Shown here: positions 36,801 through 51,600 of the stretch, one piece after another
Layout of the letters: every line of letters begins with the position of its first letter
Position numbering within the stretch: the first letter of the stretch is position 1
Assembly (NCBI RefSeq): GCF_000002235.5
Contig: NW_022145596.1
Span: forward strand, 33,038,640 to 33,102,639
Direction: 5' to 3'
From: Strongylocentrotus purpuratus
Lineage: Eukaryota > Echinodermata > Echinoidea > Camarodonta > Strongylocentrotidae
Length of the DNA stretch: 64,000 nt
Made by a program: the position numbers and the translations under genes
The notes under the pieces: model-generated
What the model saw: the letters and a program-made list of their open reading frames with translations, nothing else
Databases searched by the model: none
Told to the model about the DNA's origin: nothing

Positions 36801-39575
36801 GTAGTGAAAAAAATTTGCATTCACTTTGCGTACGATTTTCCTCACTACCGTCACTTCGTGAAAATAGGGAGGATATATGTTTAGTAGTATTCCAAAGGAG
36901 AGTAGGCACATGAGAAAAACATAAATCAATTACATTGTTGTACACAACAGACGGTAGAGTAGTCCATGAGTATGTCACAATTCACTAACCAAATTGTCAA
37001 TCTGAGATTCACATAAATTTAGTGATCTTATAATTCAAACATCTCCCTGATTATTGGTCTGATATATTTCTTAACTTTCCATTCAGATTCTTTGATTTTT
37101 CTGCTTTTTTTTTTTTTTTACAGAAGTTGGATTGCCCTACGCTGTTACGTGTTATTAGTGTCTGTGATATGGTGTAATATTGAAGCCCAAAAAACTGTTT
37201 GAATCTGAACAGATTTTGACATGTGTGAATAGACCTACCTATGGCCGAGTATCTGACATGTGTGAATAGACATACCTATGGCTGAGTATCTGACATGTGT
37301 GAATAGATCTACCTATGGCCGAGTATCTGACATGTGTGAATAGACCTACCTATGGCCAAGTATCTGACATGTGTGAATAGACCTACCTACTGTATGGCTG
37401 TGAATCTGACATGTGTGAAGAGATCTACCTATGGCTGAGTATCTGACATGTGTGAATAGATCTACCTATGGCCGAGTATCTGACATGTGTGAATAGACCT
37501 ACCTATGGCCAAGTATCTGACATGTGTGAATAGACCTACCTACTGTATGGCTGTGAATCTGACATGTGTGAAGAGATCTACCTATGGCTGAGTATCTGAC
37601 ATGTGTGAATAGATCTACCTATGGCCGAGTATCTGACATGTGTGAATAGACCTACCTATGGCCAAGTATCTGACATGTGTGAATAGACCTACCTACTGTA
37701 TGGCTGTGAATCTGACATGTGTGAAGAGATCTACCTATGGCTGAGTATCTGACATGTGTGAATAGACCTACCTACTATATGGCTGTGAATCTGACATGTG
37801 TGAATAGACCTACCTACTGTATGGCTGTGAATCTGACATGTGTGAAGAGATCTACCTATGGCTGTGAATCTGACATGTGTGAATAGATCTACCTATGGCT
37901 GAGTATCTGACATGTGTGAATAGATCTACCTATGGCCGAGTATCTGACATGTGTGAATAAACCTACCTATGGCCGAGTATCTGACATGTGTGAATAGACC
38001 TACCTATGGCTGAGTATCTGACATGTGTGAATAGACCTACCTATGGCTGAGTATTTGACATGTGTGAAGAGATCTACCTATGGCTGTGAATCTGACATGT
38101 GTGAAGAGATCTACCTATGGCTGAGTATCTGACATGTGTGAATAGACCTACCTATGGCTGTGAATCTGACATGTTTGAATAGATCTACCTATGGCTGTCA
38201 ATCTGACATGTGTAAATAGACCTACCTATGGCTGAGTATCTGACATGTGTGAATAGACCTACCTATGGCTGAGTATTTGACATGTGTGAATAGACCTACC
38301 TATGGCTGTTAATCTGACATGTGTGAATAGACCTAACTATGGCTGTGAATCTGACATGTGTGAATAGACCTACCTATGGCCGAGTATCTGACATGTATGA
38401 ATAGACCTACCTATGGCTGTGAATCTTACATGTGTGAATAGACCTAACTATGGCTGTGAATCTGACATGTGTGAATAGACCTAACTATGGCTGTGAATCT
38501 GACATGTGTGAATAGACCTACCTATGGCCGAGTATCTGACATGTGTGAATAGACCTACCTATGGCTATGAATCTGACATGTGTGAATAGACTTACCTACA
38601 TGTATGGCTGTGAATCTGACATGTGTGAATGGACCTAACTATGGCTGTGTATCTGACATGTGTGAATAGCAGACCTGCCAACCTCTGGAGTTCAAAAACT
38701 GTATTCTTTAGTCCCAAAAGTTGTATTTTACTGACAAAAGTTGTATTCTTGAAAATAAACACTGATTGTTACGCGGATTAATGCCTCTTACAGTTTCTAC
38801 CCACAGGAAGAATTTTTTTTTAGGGTTAAAATCAACAATCGACAAAATCATACTGGTTGGCAGGTCTGGAATAGACCTACCTATGGCTGAGTACCTGACA
38901 TGAGTGAATAGTTATACCTAAGGCTTTGAATCTTACATCGTCATCATCATCATCATCTTCAATATCATCATCATCCTCATCTGCATTGTCAATATCACCA
39001 TCATCAAAATCCGTTTCTGCTTAATAAATGTGCTAATTTATTTTCATGAGTTTTGTCTGGGGCTGTCAGATTATCAAGCAATTTGCTTACAATGACAGTC
39101 CTTCTTCCGCAAATAATTTTAAATGTTTTATGTTTGAGGAAATTAAGTATTTATGTCGGTTTATCATTTCTTTCTTGAAAATAACAATTTATATATATAT
39201 ATATGTTTGCTTATTTATGATTCATTGTCAGAAAAATACTTATTGTACTTTATATTATTATTGTTATCGAAAAAACTGTAATCTTATATGAATGCAGAAG
39301 AAAATAAATCAAAATCAAAATCAAAAGACGTACCTGTAGCTGAGAATCTGACACAGGAAACATTGACCTCTGGCTTAAAGGACCTAGAACTCATGTCTCC
39401 TTTGGTGACCCCAGGAAGTGATATGGCCATCTGCTGACCATCTTCGCCCACATTCATATCGATCAGTGCAGAGTTTCCAAAGTCTGTTAAGTTCCGCCTA
39501 CTCAAGAACTCCTGCAAGGGATGGAATGTACAAAAAATACTTGGAGAGTATTCATTCTTAATTAAGTATGTAATC

Positions 39576-39617
<42 letters not shown>

Positions 39618-42600
39618 AACAAAATATAAAGCCCCCTTTAAACCACATTATACATGCATCCTATCTATATATAGATCTTTAAGTCTTTAGAAAATGTGAT
39701 TGCTAGTCATCTAGGGAACTTGGTACAAGACAAATGTGAATGTGTCTCCAATATGCCCCCACCTATATTTGGTTAAGTTCACGGCTTGAATTATTCTTGG
39801 AATAACATGATGTAAACAAACAGGCTATACATACATGCAGAGTGAAAAAAGGTTTTAAATTGCTTGGGTTTAAAAGCCTCCTCCCCCCCCCCCCCCCTGA
39901 AATGAAAATACATGTATGCCCATGACTTCAGTGCCCCCATGCAAATTTTATAATGGGGAAAGTTCATAGGAAATTGTGTTTTTTAAGGCAAAAAATAAAC
40001 TGCACTTTCATTGTTTTCCACAAGCGCCATTATACCTAGATACGTCACAGTCACCACTGGGTTGCTGTAAACGATTTTGATAGAATTACTGCAGTGAGAG
40101 CACCATCCCACAACAAAATAAAACAACATTCACAATAATAATAATATTCTTTTATTTGTAATCACAACTTTGCGAACACATGTCATCACTTGTCTCTCTA
40201 CTGTGATGCATACTACATGTTTATAGTTACAGGTTTTAGCTTCACACCTAAAATAGCTTTAAAAAGTCATTGATTTGACAATAACAAGGTTAATTTTTAA
40301 AAAAATTTCATGTCAATTGACTTGCTGGCATTTGACATTTGACCTTTTAAAACTAAAATCTAAAGGTGATAAACAGTAATGCGTTGTTTGAAGTTCATAG
40401 CTCATCAGACAGATGGACAACCCCAGATTATAATGCTTCCAGCACCACCTTTGGTGTGCAGAGGCATAACATGGGCACTACGATGTCAATTTGTTTTCAA
40501 ACCCAGGACAGTTTGAGACCACTGCTCAACCACTTAGCTATCATACCTCTTTACATTGTAAGCCTCAGTATTTTATACCATGTTGTTGTTTTTTGCATTA
40601 TTGTGATTATTGTGATAAAGGAAATACACATTTGCTGCTTTTCCCCCTCAAAGAAGAAGAAGAGGAAGAACTGATTCCACTTGCTGATTTATTACCATGG
40701 ACATTGATTGATTGACAAAGGCATCCTTGGTCTATTCAAGTAAAATTCAAGTCTGCGATTCTACTCTCTCATTTTATAGTCCTCCTCTCAATTACAATGT
40801 CCTCTTTTTTTTACCGCATGGCAAAGTACAATTAAGGTTCATCAAATGGCAAGTCATGTAATTATATAGGAGCTCAGCTCTGAAGCTCTTCGTTCATATT
40901 GTACTTTTAAACTGGACAAACAAAATGATGAAGCCAAGGCCAATTTCAATGCAATATCAGTCGGTAAGGGTTTAACATTAGGGTAAAATATTGCTTTAAT
41001 TGGCATTCAAACAGAAACAAGAAAGCAAAATGCCCTAGTATGGGTTAGGATTTGAAGCATTTGGTTACCAGTATATATTTGAACTGAATTAAATTGAATT
41101 AAAGTTCATTTCATTTGTTCATTTGATAATGCAGCCAAGAATAGTAGATGGATGGACAAAAGTGAAAATGGATTCTTATACACATGATCACAGGTTTGTT
41201 GTAATTGTCAGAATCTGCTTTATCCATCAAATTTTGATCAATTTTAATGAAATACTTAGACGTCACACACTTTGAGCTCTGATTTTGTTAGGGTCCAACA
41301 GACTTTATCAGACTTCTTTGAATAGCGAGATACTATTAATAACAATATTCCATTGTAGTGCAGCACATTCATGTTTCACATTATGAATCTGATACACCAT
41401 CTCTATGCACCTCCAGAGGACTTTGAACATTATTACCACAGCTGTAGATACAAGCACTACCAAGCTGCAGTGAACTTTCTTTGCACTGTTTACAAGTGAA
41501 TTATGCACACATAAACAAGAGGTGATAAATAGTTGACATTCTCAAAAAGGTTATTTATTGCCATGTACAATGTTACACCATCAAACAGCTACATGTATGT
41601 GTGCACAGATTTGTACCAACCTCTATAACCCCTGCATTTACGCTTTGACAGGGACAACATCGACATCCATTTGGGATTCTTCAGGTTATTACATGAAAAT
41701 TCATCAAATCCAAGATGAAGCATATACAGGTGGAACAATACAAGAATATTTTCTTTATTTTCCATTCTGATATCCCACTTGCTTCATGTACTTAAACTAA
41801 AGATTAAACCCGCCAAATTAAAGAGATAAACTTGAGTTCTAGTAAAAAAAGAAAAGAAATTCTCACAGAATCAAACGAAACTTACACTGAATGTTCAAGA
41901 TTACAAATAAATGTCATTTGCCAAACAATTTTGGTAGAAAATGTTTAATTGCTGAGTAATGAGCATAGAAAGATAAGAAAATCAAGGTGTGGGGCCCCGA
42001 CACCATTTGTGTAGTCCCATATACATCTTTCTGTGTACAGTGCTTGTTACTTTACCAAGACCAGGCCAAATTTATTATGATTTTGATGACTCCAGAACCT
42101 TGCAGTACACACCAATACTTACATGCTACATGATCAACTTTTTTTCCTGATCCATTCCACACCTTTTCTTTCACAATGCAATCGCATGACCAGAACTCAA
42201 CTTTATCTTTAATATAGGTCTATAATAAGTTATATTGTCTGTTGTCAGCCAGAAAGACATGAACCCTGTATCAAATGTTAAATGAGTGAACACCGTTCTG
42301 GCTCTGAGCAGAGGATACATCATTACGTCATTTCTAAAAAAACTAACATACCTTTGCTCTCTTTCTTTTCTTCTTCTTTTTATCATCAATATACTTGAAC
42401 TTAAAAAAAACATATCATTGTTGCTAAAAAAAAGAACGAGAATGTCAATGGCGTACATGTAGTGCTCATCCTGCATCCTGCTATAGCAATTGCCATGATT
42501 TTCATTTCTCTATTAAATTGGTTGGGTAATTTGGAAGAAGTAAGCATTACAAATTAATGCATTTTCATAAATTATCACAACTAATTTTTGACGCAACATG

Positions 42601-45600
42601 TCAAAATTCCCTGTACAATTCTGTGTATCTCACTTAGCTCTACACACTGAAACAAACAGATCAAAATAAGGCAATAAATGAAGGAGACGAAGAATCTGTT
42701 GAAATTATTAATAAATCTGTATTAATTATCATAATCAATATTTGAGAAAAAATTTCAACATCCTGTGTAGAATTTCTATATATCTATAAATTTAGCCCTA
42801 TCAAAGAAACAAACTAAATCAAAATCGGTCAATAAATGATGGAGAAAAAGCTTTTTTTGTATTTCCTTGTTATTAGGTGAATAAATTTGCATAAATTTAT
42901 GAAAGTCGTGTTTGATACAAAATGTTAATATTATTCTGTTCAGAAGTTCTGTGTATCTTCCTTAGCTTTACAAGATAAAGAAGAAGACAAAAATCAAAAT
43001 ATTTTTTTTGTGAATTTGACAAAATTTGCATAAAATAGAATAATTACTGAATTTAACAATTTTTTGTAGAAGTTTCCATTCCCTCACCTAGCCCTATCAT
43101 ATAAAGCAAACAGAATCAAATTTGGATGAGAAAAAAATGAAGGAGAAGCATTTTGAAATTGTGGATGAACAACGAACAACGGACGATTTCATGTATTAAG
43201 GGAGTAGTATCAATGATGAATTGTAAGTACATGTATGTTCTACACGTATAGTTACATGTAAGTATCATTTTTGTAAGCTTATAACTTTCATATTTAACAT
43301 TTTTAACTTGTAATATATCTCATTAGTTGATGTTTATCTACCGTAGTTTATAAACAAACTTTTGATCATATAGTTTTGCTGTGTGCAAGGCTTGTAAGGG
43401 GACACCAATCCTAATATGAAGTTGGTTTAATAAAAGCAGAAAAATTAGTGAAATAGATCAATGAAAACTTTGAGCAAAATCAAAAACAAAAAAAGAAGTT
43501 AAGTTTTGAAGTCTGAATCAAGCAGACACAATTTTGTACCTTTGTAATGTATCTTGCGAGGTCCTCTTCCATTTGCTCTCTTTTTACAAAAATCAAAAAT
43601 TCTATTTATTCTGTACAGATTATTTCATCATGCACTGCACATGCCCCCTAGATATAACAATTCAATGTTTTTTCACAACCCCTGTATGAAAATATATGTT
43701 CCTACATATACATGTATATACGTACATCAACAACTAACAAAATGGAAATTACTCAACTTTCTCTACACAGCAATGGAAAAGGTCCTAACAAAATATGTCA
43801 CAGCATTGCCAATTTATGTTTGAATGATTACAACTTAAAAAATTAATAGCTTTCTTATTTCTAACAAATTTTGCTCCAACTTTTAATGATCTATTTCTCT
43901 TGCATTTCTGCTTTTATTCAAACCTACTAACTATCAGGGTGGACTTCTCCTCTAAGGTTACTTCCATAAAGTTTGATGCCAGGGCATCATGTCATACTTC
44001 GCATGGAAACTGCCGACAATATGCTTGTCATTGCTTAGAATATCCATATTACAGGAGCAATATTTTACAAATCAAACTCAACACCACTTCTGAATAAATG
44101 CAATATGTCCACTACATCCTATCTATCATATTTGTAGCAATTCCTGATACTTTTATTCAGTACAAATGAACATTGTACACTTTGAGAACAGAGATGGGGT
44201 ACTTCTACCTAAAGCCTCAGTGACATTGACAAAAAGCCCTTTAACATATATTGCCTCCTGGGAAGAAATCAACAACAGCGTAAACTTCATTCATGTAAAG
44301 TCCATCTTGCCCAGATCATGTCCTTTGAGGCTATCATTTATGCAAATCACATGCAAATGATAAAGTTAGCTCACCATAATACCACATTATTAATTGCCTG
44401 CTGCAAATACATTGTAAATCTTACTTTTTCCGTGAGTTGCTTCTACTTTTTAAATACTTCTAAAATGAGAGTAAAATGTCAAAGATTACCTTAGGTTATG
44501 TTTTTCAAACATAATTAATTGACCTTAACTGAACTACTGACTTTGACCTTTAATCTGAAATTCATATCACATTGTTTTACCCAGTTATGCTTGTGTAAAA
44601 GATTCATGAAAATTGAAAAACCACTTTTAAAAATGTGAGTACACAATAAGAAGACATCCACGGGCCTTACGCTCACTTGAGCTGATGATAATAGAGGCCT
44701 CGCAATAAGGTACCTAGCTCCTATCCCCTTTGTAAGAGGAACAGTATGGCAATTTAGGAGTGCTGCTCCCACATTCCCTGCAGGGGCAGGTATCACATTC
44801 AAATCAATTAAGGTCTCCTTCACATAAATATGTTCCCTACATTTGTTTAGCCAGAATCCATATCAACATTTTGATATGAAATCATATCTACATTACATGA
44901 TCCAATAGAATATGAAATAGAAAATGAGGGTAACTAGCCATTTTGAAGAGGTATCCTTGATTCAAATGGAACAATTTCTAAACCATTTTTCTACAGTTTT
45001 CTAGATTCATGTGTGCACATTTTAGGTTTGCTGTGCTCCAATTGTTGTATGAATCGTGGATATTGAAGGCTGTCCTGAGCACCCATGTGGGGGGGGGGGG
45101 GGGGGGTTATATCCCATTTGAACAACTTTAGATCATGCTTGGCCAGGATGATTCCTACCAAGTTTGTTGAAAATCCGAGATTGCATTTTGAAAAGGAAAT
45201 GTAAGCCAGAGGGCATATCAAGTTCAGTCAAAATCTTTACATTAATTTTGAATTAAAAAAAAAAAGGATTATTCTTGCCATTGGGGGTATATACCCCATT
45301 TAAATAACTTTAGATCTCCACTCCTTCTGATTCCTACAAATTTTGGTTCAAATCCAGCTATGGGTTTCAAGAATATGAAGAAAATTTGCAATTACTGCCA
45401 CTGAGGAACTACGGCGCTGTCTCTAGGACCCCTTAGGGCTACGTACCCCATTTGAACAACTTAACCCTAAGGATAATTCCTACTAAGTTTGGTTAAAATC
45501 CAGCAATGCATTTTTTGAGAGGGAAGTTGAAAATGTAAAAAGTTTACAGACGACGGACAATTGCCAATTGCCAAAAAGAGATGGCAATAGCTCACTTAGA

Positions 45601-48600
45601 CTAGCTAAAAACATAAACTTTTGTTTTTTTAAATATCAATGACTAAAAGTTGACCATTGGGATTGACTAGCATTAGGGCTGCGATGTGTAGTCGAATGCT
45701 TGAGTACCTGCACGGTTGACAACTACTCGGGTACAATTTCTTGTACCCGAATATTCGGCCACAAAAAAAAAAAAAAAAAAAATCTGTCGAGGCCCACGCT
45801 TACCCGTGCCTGGGTGAGCGGCGGCTGCTGGCATGGTGCCGTTGGTAAAAATGTTTCCCAACTCAAGCACTGTCAAACTCACCACTCAAAAACTGGGACC
45901 AAATGTCTGGATTTCTGTTTGGACTTGTAGGAAAATTGATTATTCTGCCATCTTTGGTTTTTAAAACAGCATCGTTTACTGTTATTATTATTATTAAATC
46001 GGTGCCTTCAACTGCAACTCGAAGTAAAATTGCAGGCGTTTTCGGCGACAGAACTGGTATACTGCTCCAAAGGAATGGTGGTGGCAAAAAAAAAAATCCA
46101 AAAAAAAATCCAAACAAAAATCTAAAAAATTCAAAAAAAATATCAAAAAAATTATGAAAAAAATTATGAAACTAGATGGAATTTTTACTGCGCGCAGTCA
46201 AAAATGATGCCTCCGCCATAGAGCAACTTTACAAACCAAAACGGAAGCAATTTTTAAAATTCAAGTTTGATTGTAATCCATCTGTCGGTTTTAATAATAA
46301 TGCATTCACAAGCTATTTATAGTCATACATAATGAGCCCCATGACCTTTGACCTGATGACCCTAAAATCTAATCAGTTAATTGGCTCTGCAAGATACATA
46401 TATACATGTCTTGAGTTTGATAGTAATCTGTCTATTGGTTCTCATTATAATGCGATCACAAGCTATTTGTGCATACATAATGAGCCCTGTGACCTTTGAC
46501 CTCATGACCCCAAAATATAATCAGTTCATTGGCTCTGTTAGATACATACATGACCCAAGTTTGGCAGGAATCCATTGACCGGTTCTTGAGATAACGCGAT
46601 CACAAGCTATTTTTGTAGACATAATGAGCCCTGTGACCTTCGACCTCGTGACCCCAAAATCTAATCAGTCCATTGGCTCTGTTAGATACATACATGACCC
46701 AAGTTTGGCACGAATCCATCGATCGGTTCTTGAGATAACGCGATCACAAGCTATTTTTGTATACATAATGAGCCCTGTGACCTTTGACCTCCGACCTCGT
46801 GACCCCAAAATCTAATCAGTTCATTGGCTCTGTTAGATACATATATGACCCAAGTTTGGCAGGAATCCATTGATCGGTTCTTGAGATATTGCGATCACAA
46901 GCTATTTTTGAATACATAATGAGCCCTGTGACCTTTGACCTTCGACCTCGTGACCCCAAAATCTAATCAGTTCATTGGCTCTGCAAGATACATACATGAT
47001 CCAAGTTTAGAGAGAATCCATCAATTGGTTCTTGAGATAACGCGATCACGAGAACGGGACGTACGGACGTACGGACGGACGTACGTACGGACGGACGTAC
47101 GGACGGACGGACAACCAGAAAACATAATGCCTCCGGCTACTTTGTAGCGGAGGCATAAAAACATGGCATTCGAGTATTCGCTTGTAAGCCTGGGAGTGTA
47201 CTCGGTACCTCATTACACTGTTGTGCACAGCCTTAACTAGCATACTTGACAATTTCTTTTTTCTCCATCACTGATCTCTCCCCTTGGAACATTGATTTAC
47301 ATTTGAATAGATCCTGCAGCTATGATCACCCTACTGTGACCAATATTTCTGAAAATTCATGTTAATCATAGAAATATACAGGTATTAAAGAGATCTTTAT
47401 ATTACTCAAACTTGTGTGCTACTTTTCAAATTCACTTATGTTCCAGGGATGAAAATTCTAACCCTTGCCCTAATAACAAGACTTCACCTAATACATCCCT
47501 TAGCTTCACCTCAAAATGTTTTCATGCAATATTGGGTTGAAATTCATCATTTCATTCTATAATGTATGTGTATTTCTTTTTTTGAAAAACAATTAATTTT
47601 GTATTGTATTGTCTACTTTCAATGTATTCTTTTGTTCTAGAATTCCCAAAATTGCTTTGAAAAACACAAAGAGGTGTCGTGCTTTAATGGATAATTCCCT
47701 CGACTATGAAACACACGCAACAGGGTTCGATTCCCGTCACCACACTAAGGTCCATTGGCAAGACATTATCTACATATATGCCACTCTCCACCCGAGTGAA
47801 GTAAATTGTTACTTAAAAGGAAATTGATCCTTCAAATGAGAGAGCGTTAAAATAGCAGCCATGCTAGAGCCGAGGTAATAACAGTCAAGTGCCATGTATG
47901 GTAGTGGAGTATCATGTATGACAAACACAAGTGCTATACAAGAACCCAACAATCTGATATCAATACACATCTTCTATTTATGAACAAATATGTCTGAGTC
48001 TTTATTCATATTTCTGCCTGTACATGTATATGCAAGTATAGCACATTTTTATGACATGCACATACCAATTGGTATGTAACACCTGACATTCATATCCGAT
48101 TTTGACAAACATGGTATCAAAATTTGCCAACAAATTTCAGGGTAAAAGAGTCATAAAGTACAACATGAAATCATAAGCATGTTTACCAATACTTGGAAAG
48201 AGGTTGGGCCTATAATGAAAAGATCCTCCCTCTCAAATGTCACAGAAAATTTATATCCAGCCAAGATTTTTTCTCTCTCTTGATTTTGAAAAGCACTGAA
48301 AAGCCAAAGATTCTTACCTCCATAGCGTCTAGAGACATGTTGCAGGAGATTTCAAACTTCTTCACTAGAAGTTGTTCTTGAATGTGATAGATACAGATGT
48401 ATTTGGAGCGTCCGGCTGCTAAGATGTAAGACCCATCGGCAGAGTAACACAATGTGGTGAAAGACCTGCCATCATATTGAAAAACAAGATGAGAAGAAGT
48501 AGCAGACAATTAAAACACATATTCGTAACATTTAATTATACTGTATTATACTGCTTTGGAATATTTGGCCTTTTGAAGATAAGTTAGCAACAAAACTCAA

Positions 48601-51600
48601 ATCGGCTTGTTTCAGGCCGAGTTCACTCACATCCCCTCTTTGCATTCAAAAACTTGGATCAGATCTTGTACTATTTGAGTCTGAAAATGTTGATGCACTT
48701 TGCAAATTTATCATGAATCCCTCCTCTAAAATCCTCAGATTCTCTCACAATATCTTTGTGAAATGTGTAACCTTCACACATCACAGATTAACATGTCAGA
48801 AAGTATCATGCACATGCAGCTTTTTTGAACTGATTTTACTTAGTTCAGGAACGACTCTCTATCTTACAAAAAGACTTTCCTCAATAACACATTGTATTCA
48901 ATGCAGACTCAAAAAGAGGAACATTCTAAGATAGCACACACAACATTTAATCGCCTAAAATCCCCTACTTTTTCAGTTACAGTGCATCATTTATGTGGTC
49001 TTGGATGGTTCAGTAATGAAAGGGTTAAGAGAGGCTATAAAGCAAAAAATAATTATTATATTTTCAATATAAATTCAATGTATGTGTAGATATTTTGTTT
49101 TATAATCTTCCATTCATCACGCTCTTTTATGAAAAGGCACCCAAAGTTTCAGTGATAAGAAAGGGAAAATCTTATAACTAGGCTTTTTTTACATGGATCC
49201 AAGGTGACATCAGCTTATTTAGCCCATATAAATTGGTGAAAAGAAACATACAGTGTATATAATGACTAGGAAGGTTTACTGAATAAAAACTCATTCAGAT
49301 AGAAAGTGGCCACAGTTTTTTTTTAAGTGCTCTGTGTTCGAAGATACAGAAACATGAAGCATATTATAATTAACGTTTTTTGTTTAAAAAAAACACTATT
49401 GCTTTGTCACGTCATATCTGAACAAGCCATGCGTTAAAGGTGCACAAGGATGTAGGTAATAGCGTGATCTAGTTCTTCAAAAGATTAAGTCTTGCCCACT
49501 GCCTGAAAAATCAATCTAGTCGCCCCCTCCAACAAAAAATAATAAATAGATAAATAAATAATAATAATAAATGATTATAATAAGTAATAACAAAATGAAT
49601 AAATAAGAACAAAACTTTTATTTTTACCTTCTACCTTTTCCCAGGGAATTTCGACATAAAACACTGAAGATTTAAAATATCAAAGAAAAAAATAGGCACA
49701 AATTTGACACTTTTATCATTTCCCTTTTTTTTATTTCCCTTTTTTCTCACATTCTAGGTCTGCAACTTCTATCTCATTCTGAAGTCTCATCTAAGTCTAT
49801 AGGTCATTAAAGAACTTGTGTAAGATCTTGGGATTGGGACTCCGAAAGAATGTGCTTACTTTGCAGCAGAAGATGTCTTTGCAGTGACCATGTCATCACT
49901 CCTGCGACCACTGCCCAGATCTTGCTTGCCTTCAATAGAACCAGTCTGAACAGCAGTCTGTACATTCCAGAATGTTATCTGGTAGTCAAGAGTAGCTACT
50001 GCCAGCTCCTCCCCACTAGGGCTCATTGTGACGCACATACCTACAAGCAGGAAAAGAGATTAACTCATTACTAACTGGAACATGGTGGTTCTTGTAACAA
50101 GTCTATGGGAAGGAGAGAATTCAATAGTTCACAGGTTTAACTGAAAAGGGGTAATAAAGTGGGAAAAATGTTTACCCTGAATTAAAAATTGTGCAGTGGC
50201 CAATTAGCCTCTCAGTCATTTCTTCCTACCAAATATAGAGAAAACGAGCCAACATAAGTGGTGCTCTATTTTGCAGTCACATGAACTTCCAGTCAAAATG
50301 GGCCACACATTATTGGACTCACAAACTGCATTTTTAAAATGTTCTTTAAAAATCGGTATAATATATTAAGCAATTTTATAAACAGCAATTATATGATATT
50401 TAGAAGTGTGTGCAAATGTAATGTTTTGCAGTCATGGCCTATGCCCCTGCCCTCATCTCATACATGTACTCATACAAGTATTTCACAATTTTAGATGAGT
50501 AGATTGCAAAAACAACTTCATTTGCTCAATTTATAAAATATTGAATGTCATAAGTAACAATTTTTAAAGATAAATAGAACAATTGCTTTATTCATTGATA
50601 TTTATTTGAGTGACCACGTTTTTTCTGTTGGGCGAAACAGAGCCTTACCATCTGATGAGAGCCTGAGTGCCTCTCTAGATCCTGAGCGCCCAAAGACATC
50701 CCATAGTCTAACAGACTTATCCCAGGAAGAGCTGGCTAGCTGAGAGCCACTTGGACCAAAACTTAGACCAGAAACTGGAGCTTCGTGACCTGAGAGGACC
50801 TGTAGAAGAAACAAATCTATAATGTATATTTTTTCATTCTGCAATATGATAACATCAACATATACACTGGAACGTATTGAGTAATTAAGAAGTATTAAGA
50901 ACTACATGTATACAACCTTTTGTTTAGTCAATTGGATATCTCAATTCCATATGAAGCATATTTGCACTGCTCATATCTATAGGTGAGTATATTTGGCACT
51001 CACTAATTGAAAAAGAAATTATTGTCTCCTATTTCCTCTTGTACAACTACAAGACGTGGCAATCTATATATATACAATAACTCTGCCAAAGGAAAAACAA
51101 ATGTGGTAACTGAGATTCGGAAATTGACAAGTTTACTAGTGATTTATCCACTAAACCATGAGACACATATATACACACTAAAAGATGTTTCCAAGTGATA
51201 TCATGCAATTCTATCTTGTATCAGATGATGCCCTTGTCTGGTTCTCCAACACTGTTCTTTCCCTACACAGGAAGTCGGAATGCATCATTTAAGAGATGAA
51301 TATGAATTATTGGGTAGATCTACAGACCTACACGTTGGTTTGATTTTGAGGTTTCTGTAGTAGCTTGAATTTCTTAATGACCCTGGCTACTGGCTCATTT
51401 TGATCTCCTATGGCTTTAAAAAAGGGTAGGCTTTTATATTGATACCTGGACAAAATATAGAACACAATGTGCTTAATTTGTGTGCCAAAATTAAGGACAA
51501 TCTGTAAATCTCAACAAAAATATCTTTTCTGGTAACTTTAATTTTTTGTAGTTTTGTGGTGCCGGTCGCATTTAATCTGTAACCAACTGGATTCAGTAGA

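Noticed and set aside
46381-47147. Repeated frames reading 'MSPVTFDLMTPKSNQ'
   Set aside because: They follow the tandem modules of a dispersed non-coding repeat, switch frame between modules and end in low-complexity GGAC sequence.
47668-47740. Candidate functional tRNA gene
   Set aside because: A B box is present but the anticodon arm does not fold well, and the sequence continues into a SINE core shared with 34857-35110.
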